Below are positions 15,262-24,677 of a DNA stretch of 64,000 nucleotides, piece after piece. The stretch comes from MPNO01 sp965205995 (lineage in GTDB: Bacteria > Pseudomonadota > Alphaproteobacteria > MPNO01). Under the pieces are notes generated by a model. The model was not told the origin of the DNA. It saw only the letters and a list, made by a program, of their open reading frames with translations, and ran no database searches. The stretch covers positions 2,046,001-2,110,000 of the forward strand of contig OZ242200.1 in NCBI GenBank assembly GCA_965205995.1, read 5' to 3'. How positions within the stretch are numbered: position 1 is the stretch's first letter; every line of letters starts with the position of its first letter. Made by a program: the position numbers and the translations under genes.

Positions 15262-16173
15262 ATGACCGCCCTTGCCGGCCGCTTTTCGACAATGAAGCGC
15301 CGCGTGCCGCCACCGCTGCGCGGCATGGGTTTGATGATGTTCGCCGCCATGATGAGCATGACCATGGCGACGATCGCGAAGGAACTGGTGCAGGAACTCC
15401 CGGTTTTCGAGGTCGTCTTCTTCCGTCAGCTGTTCGGGACGCTCTTGCTCGCGCCGGTATTGTTCAGGCCGGGGGTGAACCCGCTCCGAACCCATCGCAT
15501 CGGCATGCATGGGCTCCGCGCGTTGTTCAACTTCGTCGCCATCCTCGGCTATTTCACCAGCCTCGGGTTGGTACCGCTGGCGCAGATCACGGCGCTTGGC
15601 TTCACCTCGCCGGTATTCGCGAGCCTGCTCGCGGTGCTCATTCTCGGCGAGGCGGTACGGACACCGCGCGTGATCGGCCTCTTGCTCGGCCTCGCAGGCG
15701 CCTTGATCATCCTGCGCCCGGGCTTCGAGACCGTGAGCGTGGGCTCGCTCTACGTCCTCGGCTCCGCGGCGTCCTGGGCGGTCGCGATGACGTGCATCAA
15801 GGCGCTGTCCCGCACCGAAACGAGCGTCGCCATCACCTTCTACGCGGCTTTCCTGCAGCTGCCGATGGCACTCGTTGCCGCGCTGTTCGTCTGGCAGTGG
15901 CCCAGCTCGGGGCAGCTCGGCTTGCTGTTGGTTGTCTCGGTGATCGGGACGCTGGCGCAGATCTCTTTGTCGCAGGCGTTTCGCGAGGCCGATTCGACGG
16001 TCGTCCTGCCGATGGATTTCACCAAGCTGATCTGGGCCAGCCTGCTCGGATACGCGGTTTTCGCGGAGATCCCCGATCCCTGGGCCTGGGTCGGCGGCCT
16101 GGTCGTGTTCTCGGGCGTGCTTTGGGTCGCCTATAGCGAAAGGCGGCGTCGCGTCGCCGATGGCGGCGAGTGA
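15262..16173 (+). CDS. EamA-family (DMT superfamily) transporter
   Basis: A 303-residue inner-membrane protein with ten predicted helices in two EamA repeats: first around residues 20-150 (MMFAAMMSMTMATIAKEL to ALIILRPG), second from about 160 (LYVLGSAASWAVAMTCIKAL) to the end. The family exports metabolites such as amino acids or nucleosides; the substrate here is unknown. It is complete, unlike its truncated paralogue 4 bases upstream. The Met at 15292 (MKRRVPPP) is a plausible alternative start. Confidence 0.88.
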   Translation: MTALAGRFSTMKRRVPPPLRGMGLMMFAAMMSMTMATIAKELVQELPVFEVVFFRQLFGTLLLAPVLFRPGVNPLRTHRIGMHGLRALFNFVAILGYFTSLGLVPLAQITALGFTSPVFASLLAVLILGEAVRTPRVIGLLLGLAGALIILRPGFETVSVGSLYVLGSAASWAVAMTCIKALSRTETSVAITFYAAFLQLPMALVAALFVWQWPSSGQLGLLLVVSVIGTLAQISLSQAFREADSTVVLPMDFTKLIWASLLGYAVFAEIPDPWAWVGGLVVFSGVLWVAYSERRRRVADGGE

Positions 16174-16303
16174 CGGCCGGGCAGGCAATCCGTATGACAG
16201 TCTCCTGACAAACATGGGTTCATCCGGGGAATGCCGGTCCGGAATACCGCATCGTCGGTCTTCCCATCACCATCCCGGTGACCGCGCGGAGAGGAATGCG
16301 ATC

Positions 16304-16828
16304 ATGGACGGACGTGCACATCTGCGCTGCCTGCTGGAATACAACGCGTGGGCCAACGCCGAACTCATGGAGAAGGTGCGCGAACTGCCGCTCGAAGAGG
16401 TGATGAAAAAGCGTGAAACGGTTCTGGAATCGATCCACCGCAGCCTCAACCATCTTCTGACCGTCGACCTGATGTGGCACGCGCATATGGAAAAACGCCC
16501 GCACGGGATTAACGAACTCCGCGCGATCCAGCATGAGGATCTGGACGATCTGTGGCAGGCGCGCCAGGAGACGGACCGGACCTTGCTGAGCTATCTCGAC
16601 GGGTTGAGCGAAGAGGAGCTCGACGAGACGGTCGAGTACGAATTGCTGGGCGGCAATAGGGGCGCCATGTCGCGGGCGATGTGCTTCGCGCATCTGGTCA
16701 CCCATGGAAGCTATCATCGGGGCTGGATCGCCGACATGTTCGGCCAGGCCGGTCATAGGCCGGCGGCGATCGACCTGCCGGTCTATGAGCGTGCGCTTCG
16801 TGAAAGCAGCCTGGCTCCGCTGCCTTGA
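16304..16828 (+). CDS. DinB family protein
   Basis: A 174-residue four-helix-bundle protein of the DinB/YfiT superfamily. It has the opening LLEYNAWANAELMEKV, a central SIHRSLNHLLTVDLMWHAH (metal-ligand His) and the late HLVTHGSYHRGWI with the other two histidines, so the usual three-His metal site appears intact. DinB proteins are often thiol-dependent transferases or isomerases. GGAGAGGA at 16288-16295 supports ATG 16304. Its stop overlaps the next start as TTGA. Neighbouring a gentisate-forming-type hydroxylase, a maleylpyruvate isomerase-like role is possible (known for some DinB-fold proteins) but not shown. Confidence 0.85.
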   Translation: MDGRAHLRCLLEYNAWANAELMEKVRELPLEEVMKKRETVLESIHRSLNHLLTVDLMWHAHMEKRPHGINELRAIQHEDLDDLWQARQETDRTLLSYLDGLSEEELDETVEYELLGGNRGAMSRAMCFAHLVTHGSYHRGWIADMFGQAGHRPAAIDLPVYERALRESSLAPLP

Positions 16829-18060
16829 CGCGGGCGGCCAGAATAGCCGTCATCGGCGGCGGGCTTGGCGGCGCGGCGGCGGCGCTGGCACTGCATCGAT
16901 GCGGTTTCGAGGTCGCGGTCTACGAGAAGTCCGCCGAACTCGGGGAGATCGGCGCGGGCCTCAATCTCAGCCCCAACGCGCTGAAAGTATTCAGATATCT
17001 CGGTATCGAAGACGCCGCGTTGAAAACCGGTTGTCAGACCGAAGAACAGATCATCCGCAGCTTCCGCAGCGGCCGCGTGATCGCCAGACCGAAGCGGTCC
17101 GGCGATATCGCCGCGCGCTACGGTGCGCCGTTTCTGACGATGCACCGCGCCGATCTGCTGTCCCTGCTGATTGCGCCTCTGCCCGACAGCGTGTTTCATC
17201 TGGGTGCCGAGTGTACGGGCGCCGAAACCCGCGCCCGCGATGCGGTGGCGCATTTCGCCGATGGCACATCCGTCGAAGCGGATATCGTGATCGGCGCGGA
17301 TGGGATTCATTCGGCGGTCCGCGACAGTATTTTCGGCCATATCGAACCGCGGTTCACGGGTTGCATTTGCTGGCGCGGTCTGGTGCCCGGCGAGGCGCTC
17401 CCCGACCCGGGCTTCGCCCGCCAGATGGTCGCGTGGTGGGGACCGCACGGCCATATCGTGCATTATCCGGTTCGCCGCGCCGGGGGTCTGGTCAATTTCG
17501 TCGCCCATTACGACAGCGACGGCTGGACCGGAGAATCGTGGACCCACGAATGCGACCGGTCCGAGTTGATGGAGACCTATGCCAGGTGGAACCCGGCGCT
17601 GCTGGGGCTGATCGAAGCCAGCGACAAGTACTACAAGTGGGCGCTGTACGACCGGGACCCGCTCAACCGATGGACACGGGGGCGCGTCACGCTGCTTGGC
17701 GACTCCGCCCACCCGATGTTGCCTTATCTGGGTCAGGGCGCCTGCATGGCCGTCGAGGACGGCTGCATTCTCGCGCAAGCGATCTCCTGGGCGTCCGGCG
17801 ATCCGGATGCGGCGCTTGCCGAATACGAACGGGTTCGCATGCCGCGAACCACCCGGGCGCAGCTCGGTTCGCGGCTCCGGGCGAGGCAGAACCACCTGGC
17901 CTCTCCCTTCGCCCGATTTTACCGGGACATGAAAATGGCCTGGCGGAGCAAGGTGGGTGCCGACAGCTCCGCCGGTCAGGCCGCGGAATTCTTCGATTAC
18001 GACGTCGCCCGGGACGGACGGTTCGAGGCCGCGCCCGGGTCGAAAACCGTTTCCTCCTGA
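16825..18060 (+). CDS. FAD-dependent aromatic monooxygenase (salicylate / 3-hydroxybenzoate hydroxylase type)
   Basis: A 411-residue group A flavoprotein hydroxylase. The FAD dinucleotide motif is IAVIGGGLGGAAAALAL at residues 7-23, the DG motif is IVIGADGIHSAVRDSI at about 153-168, and the GD motif is LLGDSAHPMLPYLGQGACMA at about 290-310. These enzymes use NAD(P)H and O2 to hydroxylate phenolic acids such as salicylate or 3-hydroxybenzoate. The TTG start overlaps the DinB stop (TTGA), indicating coupling. A gentisate-dioxygenase-like gene at 24.7 kb would fit 3-hydroxybenzoate 6-hydroxylation, but the exact ring position cannot be read. Confidence 0.88.
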   Translation: MTRAARIAVIGGGLGGAAAALALHRCGFEVAVYEKSAELGEIGAGLNLSPNALKVFRYLGIEDAALKTGCQTEEQIIRSFRSGRVIARPKRSGDIAARYGAPFLTMHRADLLSLLIAPLPDSVFHLGAECTGAETRARDAVAHFADGTSVEADIVIGADGIHSAVRDSIFGHIEPRFTGCICWRGLVPGEALPDPGFARQMVAWWGPHGHIVHYPVRRAGGLVNFVAHYDSDGWTGESWTHECDRSELMETYARWNPALLGLIEASDKYYKWALYDRDPLNRWTRGRVTLLGDSAHPMLPYLGQGACMAVEDGCILAQAISWASGDPDAALAEYERVRMPRTTRAQLGSRLRARQNHLASPFARFYRDMKMAWRSKVGADSSAGQAAEFFDYDVARDGRFEAAPGSKTVSS

Positions 18061-18201
18061 ACCGACCTGTCTCCCCCGCGCTGCTCTCGGCCGACGTCCG
18101 GGCGCTCCTCCTCGACCCCGTGGACTTGCGCGGCATCCCCTAGCGCGACGGCGCCGACCGCACGGTAGGCTCTCCCCACAACGCTCCGGCCGCAGCGGGC
18201 T

Positions 18202-18716
18202 TCAACAGAAACGCAGCACAAGGAACTCGTAGCCGTAAAACTCCGAATACGCATGCCAGATGTCTATTTCGTGCTGGAGCTGGTCCGCCAGTTCTTGTGC
18301 ATCCGGAGCGTCGCGATGACGGTTGCGGAATGCGGTCAAGTTGTCCTGCAGCGGCCGATAGTAGTCGTCCCACCACGCAGACACGGGGAGCGGAAAGTGC
18401 CCCACGGTCTCGTAGCCACACGCCTCGACCGCTTCCAGGAGCGCAGAAGCGTCGCGGATCGCTTGGTACTCGCGGTTCCAGAACGCTGCGCATTCGGTGG
18501 ATGGTTGTCGACGGCGACGATGCGCGACGACGAACTCTGCGCGAGCACCAGGGTCTGGGCGCCGGTCCCGCAGCCGATGTCGAGCATGCGCGTCACTGGC
18601 CCGATTCCCGGATCGAGCCCGAGGGCCCGACGCGTGCTCGCAGCAGTTCCCGGTCCCTGTCGGGGCAGCCCACTGAACAGTTCGAAGAACAGCGCGGTGA
18701 TTCGATCCGACGCCAT
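18202..18716 (-). pseudogene. SAM-dependent methyltransferase with internal deletion
   Basis: From an ATG at 18716 the first frame reads MASDRITALFFELFSG and then motif I, MLDIGCGTGAQTLVL, ending at VAVDNHPP. A different frame then carries the C-terminal part, from AAFWNREYQAIRDASALLEA to FPLPVSAWWDDYYRPLQ and the end EFLVLRFC. Roughly 60-70 residues normally between these parts (motifs II-V) are missing and the two halves are out of frame, so the gene is dead. The family resembles UbiE-like methyltransferases. Confidence 0.72.
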
Positions 18717-19215
18717 GTTCCCTTTCGTCTCTGGTCTCCCGGTTGCAGCCGGAAAGCTCAGCCGGCAAGGCGCACGAAGCCGATCAAGATATGAGGAAGT
18801 ATGTGACGGTCCAGCGCCATCTCTTGCAACTTGACCGTCGCGGGCTTGCACCGGACCCCGAATTTGACGGAAAGTGAGCGGGCCGCCAGATCGGCGACCG
18901 CACGCCTGAGCACCTGCTTCGCTGGCCTGTCCAAGCTCTTGGGCCGATGTCAGGAGCCCGACCCGGTGCCCTGGTTCTCAGTCGTCTTTCCCTAAACGGA
19001 GCCCAAGGGTCGGACCGGACCTCGGAGGCCATGTCTAACCTCTGTGGCATTTCTAGGTATCCGACCAGACGTTTGGCGGGCCGCGAAGCCGGCTCCATTG
19101 CACGAAATTCAATCGCTAGGTCGGGGCGGCGAGGGGCTGACCCGGAACCGGGTTGAACCGGCGCGCCCGAGTACCGACACTGCCAAGCTGCAAGGTCCGG
19201 AGATAGGCACGACCC
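18717..19215. other. About 500-bp gap with no recognisable gene
   Basis: The gap lies between the broken methyltransferase and the Rieske oxygenase. Neither strand shows a frame I can tie to a family. Long antisense frames here run on from the Rieske gene's complement and are treated as shadows. A promoter for the oxygenase should lie in this stretch but could not be placed. Confidence 0.4.
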
Positions 19216-20430
19216 ATGAGCGGCTCGACGGCGACGCAGGACACCGGGACCGCCTATGGCCGCGAGCCACAGACGCACGATCCCGAAATAACCGAAGTCG
19301 GTCCCGGTACCCCCTGCGGCGAGCTGATGCGCCGCTACTGGCACCCGGTCGAGCTGTCGGACCGTCTGTGCAGGCGGCCGCGCGAAATCCGCGTCCTCGG
19401 CGAAGACCTGATCCTGTTTCGTGACCTCCGCGGCCGCCCGGGACTGATCACGCCCCGCTGCATCCATCGCGGGGCGCCGATGTCCTTCGCCAAGGTCGAG
19501 GACGCGGGTATCCGTTGTCCCTATCACGGTTGGCTGTTCGACACCGAGGGCCGCTGCATCGACCAGCCCTGCGAAGCCGACAGGCCGGCTTTCCGGGCGC
19601 GCTGCCGCCAGCCCTGGTACCCCGTGGAGGAGCGCTACGGGCTGGTATTCGCCTATCTGGGGCCGCCGGAGAAGAAACCGGTCCTGCCCCGCTGGGCGCC
19701 GTTCGAGGACCTGCCCCCGGACCAGAAGATCGTGCCCGATGCGGCAAGCTTCAGCGTCGGCGGCGACGAGACCGAGGAGCTGATCCCCTGGAACTGGCTG
19801 CAGGATTGGGAGAACACGATGGACCCGTTCCATGTCGTGATCCTGCACACCGCGTTCTCCGGCCCGCAGTTCAATTCCGATATGGCGGTGATGCCTAATG
19901 TCGAATGGACGTACACGCCGCTCGGGATGCAGTACTCGGCCTATCGGCGGTTCGCCGACGGACAGGAGATGGATCGGATCACTCACGTCATGTTCCCGAG
20001 CCTGCGCAGCGTCCCCAACGTCCAGTTGAGCCACGGCACGGCCGAAAGCATGGGTTGGCTGGTTCCTGTCGACGACACCCGCCACCGGACTTTCCACATC
20101 ACGCGTACGCCGCTCGACTTCGAGGGTGTGCCTTTGGTCACCGCGCCGGTCTGGGAGAAGAAATGGTCCGAGATGACCGAGGAGGAGCATTGGCTCACCC
20201 CGGGAGATTGGGAGATCCAGAAGGGCCAAGGCTCAATCACCCTGCACAGCGAGGAACGTCTGGCCGCATCCGACACCGGGGTCGCAATGCTGCGCCGGCG
20301 ACTCCGCGAGCAGATCCGGCTGGTGCGGGACGGCGGCGATCCGACCGGCGTCCACTTCGATCCGGATGCGCCGTCCTACCGCATCGGCGCCGGCAATTTC
20401 TACCGCGACCGAGCGGCCGTCGGAGGTTAG
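19216..20430 (+). CDS. Rieske non-heme iron oxygenase, single-component alpha type (phthalate-dioxygenase-like)
   Basis: A 404-residue ring-hydroxylating or O-demethylating oxygenase. The Rieske [2Fe-2S] ligands are C82, H84, C101 and H104 (RCIHRG and CPYHGW). The mononuclear iron site is N200-x2-D203-x2-H206-x4-H211. The insertion between clusters and the total length resemble phthalate 4,5-dioxygenase and vanillate O-demethylase oxygenases, which work without a beta subunit. No reductase gene is adjacent, so electrons must come from elsewhere. Neighbours are an FAD hydroxylase upstream and several hydrolases downstream. Confidence 0.92.
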   Translation: MSGSTATQDTGTAYGREPQTHDPEITEVGPGTPCGELMRRYWHPVELSDRLCRRPREIRVLGEDLILFRDLRGRPGLITPRCIHRGAPMSFAKVEDAGIRCPYHGWLFDTEGRCIDQPCEADRPAFRARCRQPWYPVEERYGLVFAYLGPPEKKPVLPRWAPFEDLPPDQKIVPDAASFSVGGDETEELIPWNWLQDWENTMDPFHVVILHTAFSGPQFNSDMAVMPNVEWTYTPLGMQYSAYRRFADGQEMDRITHVMFPSLRSVPNVQLSHGTAESMGWLVPVDDTRHRTFHITRTPLDFEGVPLVTAPVWEKKWSEMTEEEHWLTPGDWEIQKGQGSITLHSEERLAASDTGVAMLRRRLREQIRLVRDGGDPTGVHFDPDAPSYRIGAGNFYRDRAAVGG

Positions 20431-21092
20431 CGCCCCGCCCGAGTCGTGCGGCTGACCGACATCGGCGACCCTTCTGTCGACAGCGGCACGGTCGCCGATG
20501 TCGCCTACACCGTGATAGAGACCGGAATCTTGCTTGCCCGGAGAAACAGTTCCTGGACCGCCAATAATTGGCTTTGCCGGGCGAATGCGCGCCCACCGCG
20601 CCGACCCCGTCGGACCTGACCATCGTCAGAAGATCCACAACGCCGTGCGCTTGCACAGCAGCCCGGGATACCGCCCGCGGCCCCCGAGACGATCGTTTCG
20701 CCAAGCTGGCGGCCCGGCTCCGCTGAGCTCCGCCGGTCACCCCGCCCTGCCGCCGGTATATTCCGATGCCCCCTTAGACGGTTCGAGCCGGCATGGCCTC
20801 GACGCCTTTTGACCATTGCCCGCGGTCCGGGGGTCGACCTGTCTTCGAGCGGATTTTTCGCGAGTTTCTTTCTTCCCCAGTATTGGGGAGATTCGGCGAT
20901 TGATCGTTCGCGTGCGGTGCGTGCGTGATCGCGACCGGTCGGCTATAGGGTCCGGTGGCTTATCCGCCGCTTTCGCTCTGGCCCGCGGTTCGGCTCTGGT
21001 TGAGGTATTCTCGAAGGGCACGGAGCGGCGGAACCGACGACAATGGGTTCGGTCGGACGGGTCGGAGGCGGCCTACAGAAAGAGGGAACGCC
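20431..21092. other. 660-bp intergenic region with one copy of a dispersed repeat
   Basis: No protein of known family is visible. Positions 20669-20745 are about 80% identical to 24490-24566 (see repeat entries). The rest is likely the promoter region of the deacylase-like gene; GAGGG at about 21084 is its ribosome-binding site. A weak T/C-rich tract at 20860-20880 is not convincing as a terminator. Confidence 0.4.
20669..20745. repeat. Dispersed intergenic repeat, copy 1
   Basis: This 77-bp stretch beginning TACCGCCCGC and including GAGACGATCG and TCGCCAAGCTGG aligns without gaps to 24490-24566 at about 80% identity. Both copies lie between catabolic genes. This copy has lost part of the CGCCAAG/CTTGGCG stem present in the other. 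Confidence 0.5.
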
Positions 21093-22790
21093 ATGGACTA
21101 CGATCTCAAGATCGTCGGCGGGACGGTCATCGACGGTAGCGGCGCCGAGCGCTTCCGCGGCGACGTGGCGCTCCGCGACGGCTGTATCGCGGCTGTCGGC
21201 GAGGTATCGGGGTCCGCCGCGCGGACTATCGACGCGGAGGGATGCGTGGTCGCGCCCGGCTTCATCGACATTCATTCCCACTACGACGCTCAGGTGATGT
21301 GGGATCCCATGCTTACCATCTCACCGTGGCACGGTGTGACGAGCGTGGTCATGGGCAATTGCGGCTTCGGCGTAGCGCCGGCAAAGCCCGACAACCGCCT
21401 TCTGCTGATGCAGATGCTTGAGAACGTCGAAGGCATGAGCCTCGAGGCGCTCGAGGAAGGGCTCGATGGGTCGCGGTTCGAGAGCTTCGCAGAGTATCTC
21501 GACGCCATAGAGACGCGTGGCACCGCGGTCAATGTCGGTGCGATGGTGGGCCATTCGGCTGTGCGACTTGACGTGATGGGGCTCGACTCGACCGAGCGTT
21601 CCGCTCGTCCCGACGAGGTCGAGGCCATGGCCCGGATCGTCGGCGAGGCCATCGCCGCGGGGGCGCTGGGCTTCTCGAGCTCGACCTCACGCCTGCATGT
21701 CGGCTTCGCCGGCAAGCCGGTGCCGAGCCGTCTCGCGGACATGGCGTCGGAGACGATTCCACTGGCCGAGGCCGTCGGTCGGAACGGCGGCGGTGTCGTG
21801 CAGATCACCAACGGAATCGAGCCCGACTTCGCGGCGTTCGAGAAGCTTGCCCGGGCGGCCGGCACGGTCACCTGGACCGCCCTTCTGACCCGTATTGGCG
21901 ACGACTCGCTGCACGAGCGGCATCGTGAGCAGGCGATGCGGCAATACGCGGACCGGCTACCCATCTATCCGCAGGTCTCGTGTCGGCCGTTGATGATGGA
22001 GTTCCAGTTTGCGGCGCCGTTCCCGTTCGATCGGCTTGACTCGTTCAAGCGGGCAAGTGCGGCGGACGCAGAAGGCAAGCGGCAAATTCTCGCCGACCCG
22101 GCCTTCCGTGCGGCGGTCAAGCGCGAACTCACCGAGGGCGCAGCGATCGAGCCGCAGACCTGGGCGTTGGTCATGGCGCTCGAGGCTCTCGAGGTCTCGG
22201 CCTGTGCCGAACGGCCGGAGCTCGAGGGACGGCTGGTGCCCGAAATCGCCGCCGAGCAGGGCGTCGACCCGCTCGACCTGACTTTGGACCTCGCGGTCTC
22301 CTCCGGCCTGGAGACCCGGTTTCGCATCCCCCTGGCGAACACCAACGAGAGTGCGATCGCCGCGCTGCTGACCGAGCCGTTCACCGTACTCGGACTCTCG
22401 GACGCAGGCGCGCACGCTAGCCAGCTTTGCGACGCCTGCTTCGCGACCCACCTCCTCGGGCGGTGGGTGCGGGACAAGGGCGCTCTCACGCTCGAACAGG
22501 CGATAGACCATCTGTGCACGCGTCCGGCCGCGATCTTCGGTCTCGCCGGACGGGGACGGATGGCCCCTGGCTGCGCCGGCGACGTCGTGGTGTTCGATCC
22601 GGCGAGCGTCGGGCCGGGGCCGCTCGAGCGGGTCTACGACCTTCCGGCCGGCGCCGACCGGCTGATCTCGACTCCGACCGGCGTCCGCGCTGTGGTGGTC
22701 AACGGAACCGTCGTGCGCCGCGATAACGAGACCCTGCTCGGCGCGGACGATCCCATGCCCGGACACCTTCTCCGCCGTGCCGTGAATTGA
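21093..22790 (+). CDS. N-acyl-D-amino-acid deacylase family amidohydrolase
   Basis: A 565-residue metal-dependent amidohydrolase. The small beta domain opens with YDLKIVGGTVIDGSG. The TIM barrel has the metal motif GFIDIHSHYDAQVMWD (residues 54-69), the SVVMGNCGFGVAP strand with the typical metal-bridging Cys, and FTVLGLSDAGAHASQLCD near the C-terminus. D-aminoacylase and dihydropyrimidinase-like enzymes of this branch hydrolyse N-acyl or cyclic amide bonds. AGAGGGAACGCC precedes the ATG. It forms a run on the same strand with a cupin, a formamidase and a gentisate-dioxygenase-like gene, so an amide-containing aromatic substrate is inferred. Confidence 0.88.
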   Translation: MDYDLKIVGGTVIDGSGAERFRGDVALRDGCIAAVGEVSGSAARTIDAEGCVVAPGFIDIHSHYDAQVMWDPMLTISPWHGVTSVVMGNCGFGVAPAKPDNRLLLMQMLENVEGMSLEALEEGLDGSRFESFAEYLDAIETRGTAVNVGAMVGHSAVRLDVMGLDSTERSARPDEVEAMARIVGEAIAAGALGFSSSTSRLHVGFAGKPVPSRLADMASETIPLAEAVGRNGGGVVQITNGIEPDFAAFEKLARAAGTVTWTALLTRIGDDSLHERHREQAMRQYADRLPIYPQVSCRPLMMEFQFAAPFPFDRLDSFKRASAADAEGKRQILADPAFRAAVKRELTEGAAIEPQTWALVMALEALEVSACAERPELEGRLVPEIAAEQGVDPLDLTLDLAVSSGLETRFRIPLANTNESAIAALLTEPFTVLGLSDAGAHASQLCDACFATHLLGRWVRDKGALTLEQAIDHLCTRPAAIFGLAGRGRMAPGCAGDVVVFDPASVGPGPLERVYDLPAGADRLISTPTGVRAVVVNGTVVRRDNETLLGADDPMPGHLLRRAVN

Positions 22791-22948
22791 AGCGACCCGA
22801 AAAGGAAAGAAACCAGCCCCTCGCGAGGAGATTGCCGGCGACAGGTCGCAATCGGAAGCCGGTTGCGTGGGATCCGGTCGCGCTCGCCGGTGGACGGGAG
22901 CCGGGCGGCCAAGTAGGAACATGCGGGACGCCGACAAGGGAGGGCCGC

Positions 22949-23314
22949 ATGAAATATGTCCGGATGTATACCGACGACGCCGGCGAAACGCATTTCGAGG
23001 ATGTCGAGGTGGCCACCGCACCACAGGCCTTCGCGCCGCCGACCGAGCCGGTCCAGGTTTCCGACCCGGCGCCCGCGGCGCGCATCCTGTTCGTCCGGAT
23101 ACCGCGCGGCTGGTTCGGGGACTGGCACGCCACGCCCAAGCGGCAGTTCAACACGACGATCGAAGGCGAGCTCGAGATCACGATGAGCGACGGCGAGAGC
23201 CGGGTATTCGGCGCGGGCGCGGTGCGGCTGATGGAAGACACCACCGGCAAGGGCCATCAAACGCGGGTGGTCGGCGATGCCGACGTGGTCAGCCTGATCG
23301 CCCAGACCGAGTGA
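22949..23314 (+). CDS. Small cupin-domain protein
   Basis: A 121-residue protein with a single cupin beta-barrel: WHATPKRQFNTTIEGELEIT in place of cupin motif 1 and GAVRLMEDTTGKGHQTRVV as motif 2. The first motif has only one His (WHATP), so metal binding may be weak. It begins MKYVRMYTDDAGETHFED. It lies between the deacylase-like and formamidase-like genes on the same strand and could be a small isomerase or sensor. AGGGAGGGCC before the ATG is a good ribosome-binding site. Confidence 0.8.
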   Translation: MKYVRMYTDDAGETHFEDVEVATAPQAFAPPTEPVQVSDPAPAARILFVRIPRGWFGDWHATPKRQFNTTIEGELEITMSDGESRVFGAGAVRLMEDTTGKGHQTRVVGDADVVSLIAQTE

Positions 23315-23369
23315 TCCCGGAGGTTGCCGGCGACCTTGCGCAAGGGACAATGGTGGGAGAGGCGTCGCC

Positions 23370-24479
23370 ATGCATGAAATTCGTATCGACCGGAGCAAGC
23401 CGCTTTCGGCGGAGCCGCATGTCGGGCACAACCGCTACCACCCCGACATCGAGCCGGTGCTGGAGGTCGGCGAGGGCGAAGAGGTGGTCATCGAGACCCG
23501 CGACGCGGTCGACGGCCAGATCACGCCGGAAACCACCGAAGAGGATTTCGCCGGGTTCGAGGTCGGCGCCGTTCACCCGCTGACCGGTCCGATCGCGGTC
23601 AAGGGCGCGGAACCGGGCGATGCGCTCGAGATCGAATTCCTCGACATCGTGCCTCAGGCGACTGCGTTCAGCGCGATCCTGCCGGGGCTCGGTTTCCTGC
23701 GCGACATCATGACCGAACCGTTTCTCGTCCACTGGACGCTCGGCGACGGCTGGGCGACCTCGCCGCAAATTCCCGGCGTTCGGATTCCGGGCGCGCCCTT
23801 CATGGGAATCTCGGGCGTCGCGCCGTCGGCCGACAAGCTGAGGGAATGGACCGAACGCGAGCAGCGACTGGCCGACCGGGGCGGTGCCGTCGCGCCGCCG
23901 CGCCTGCAGGGCGCGGTTCCGGGGGGCGCCTGCGGGCTTCAGGGCCTGCGCACCCAGCCGCCGCGGGAGAACGGCGGCAATTTCGACGTCAAGCAGTTGA
24001 CCAGGGGCTCGAAGCTGGTTCTGCCGGTGTTCGTCCCGGGGGCATTGTTCTCGACCGGCGACGGGCATTTCGCCCAGGGCGACGGCGAGGTTTCGGTGAC
24101 CGCCGTCGAGATGGGCGCGACGGTGGCGGTCCGCTTTAAGCTGTACAAGGGGCTCGCGGCATCGCGCAGATTCACCGCGCCGGTGTTCAGTCACGACCGG
24201 TATTTCGCCGATCCCGAAATCGCGGTGCCGCGGCGCTTTCTCGGCGTGATGGGCATGCCGATCACGGAGGACGGCGAGAACGACGGCGAGAACCTGACGC
24301 TCGCCTGCCGCAACGCGGTGCTCAACATGATGGAGCTTCTCCAGGAGCGGGGCTTCAGCCGCGAGCAGGCCTATGTGATCTGCAGCGTCGCCGTCGACCT
24401 CAGGGTCTCCAACGTGGTGGACGTGCCGAACTATGTCGTCTCGGCGCTGCTCCCGGAGACGATCTTCGACGGCGATTGA
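23370..24479 (+). CDS. Acetamidase/formamidase family protein
   Basis: A 369-residue FmdA/AmdA-like amidohydrolase, cytoplasmic, splitting short amides to ammonia and an acid. Visible marks are the N-terminal GEEVVIETRDAVDGQI strand, AVKGAEPGDALEIEFLDI, the GNFD-type segment (ENGGNFDVKQL), the catalytic-region VPGALFSTGDGHFAQGDGEV with conserved acidic and His residues, and SVAVDLRVSNVVD near the end. The length is slightly below typical formamidases (about 400). It sits 55 bases after the cupin and 198 before the bicupin dioxygenase. Confidence 0.9.
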   Translation: MHEIRIDRSKPLSAEPHVGHNRYHPDIEPVLEVGEGEEVVIETRDAVDGQITPETTEEDFAGFEVGAVHPLTGPIAVKGAEPGDALEIEFLDIVPQATAFSAILPGLGFLRDIMTEPFLVHWTLGDGWATSPQIPGVRIPGAPFMGISGVAPSADKLREWTEREQRLADRGGAVAPPRLQGAVPGGACGLQGLRTQPPRENGGNFDVKQLTRGSKLVLPVFVPGALFSTGDGHFAQGDGEVSVTAVEMGATVAVRFKLYKGLAASRRFTAPVFSHDRYFADPEIAVPRRFLGVMGMPITEDGENDGENLTLACRNAVLNMMELLQERGFSREQAYVICSVAVDLRVSNVVDVPNYVVSALLPETIFDGD

Positions 24480-24489
24480 GCCCGCGCCG

Positions 24490-24566
24490 TACCGGCCGCC
24501 GGCCCCGGAGACGATCGTCACGCCAAGTTGGCCGCCCGGCCGCGCTACGCTCCGCCGGCCATCCGG
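24490..24566. repeat. Dispersed intergenic repeat, copy 2
   Basis: Partner of 20669-20745. This copy can fold: CGCCAAG at 24521-24527 is complementary to CTTGGCG at 24567-24573, with GGCC-rich inner pairing, giving a stem-loop just after the formamidase stop. That could serve as a processing site or weak terminator. No T-run follows. Confidence 0.5.
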
Positions 24567-24677
24567 CTTGGCGGAGAAACCGTCCATGCACTACCATTCA
24601 ACCGGGACCGGTCAGTGGGAACCGGTCAGCGACGGTGTGGGACCGGCCCGTCCATCGGGCAACATGAGGAGCGGGAC

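Noticed and set aside
18784..20229. A 481-codon minus-strand open frame opposite the Rieske oxygenase
   Set aside because: The plus strand encodes complete Rieske and iron-site motifs. The minus frame has biased, repetitive composition and no domain.
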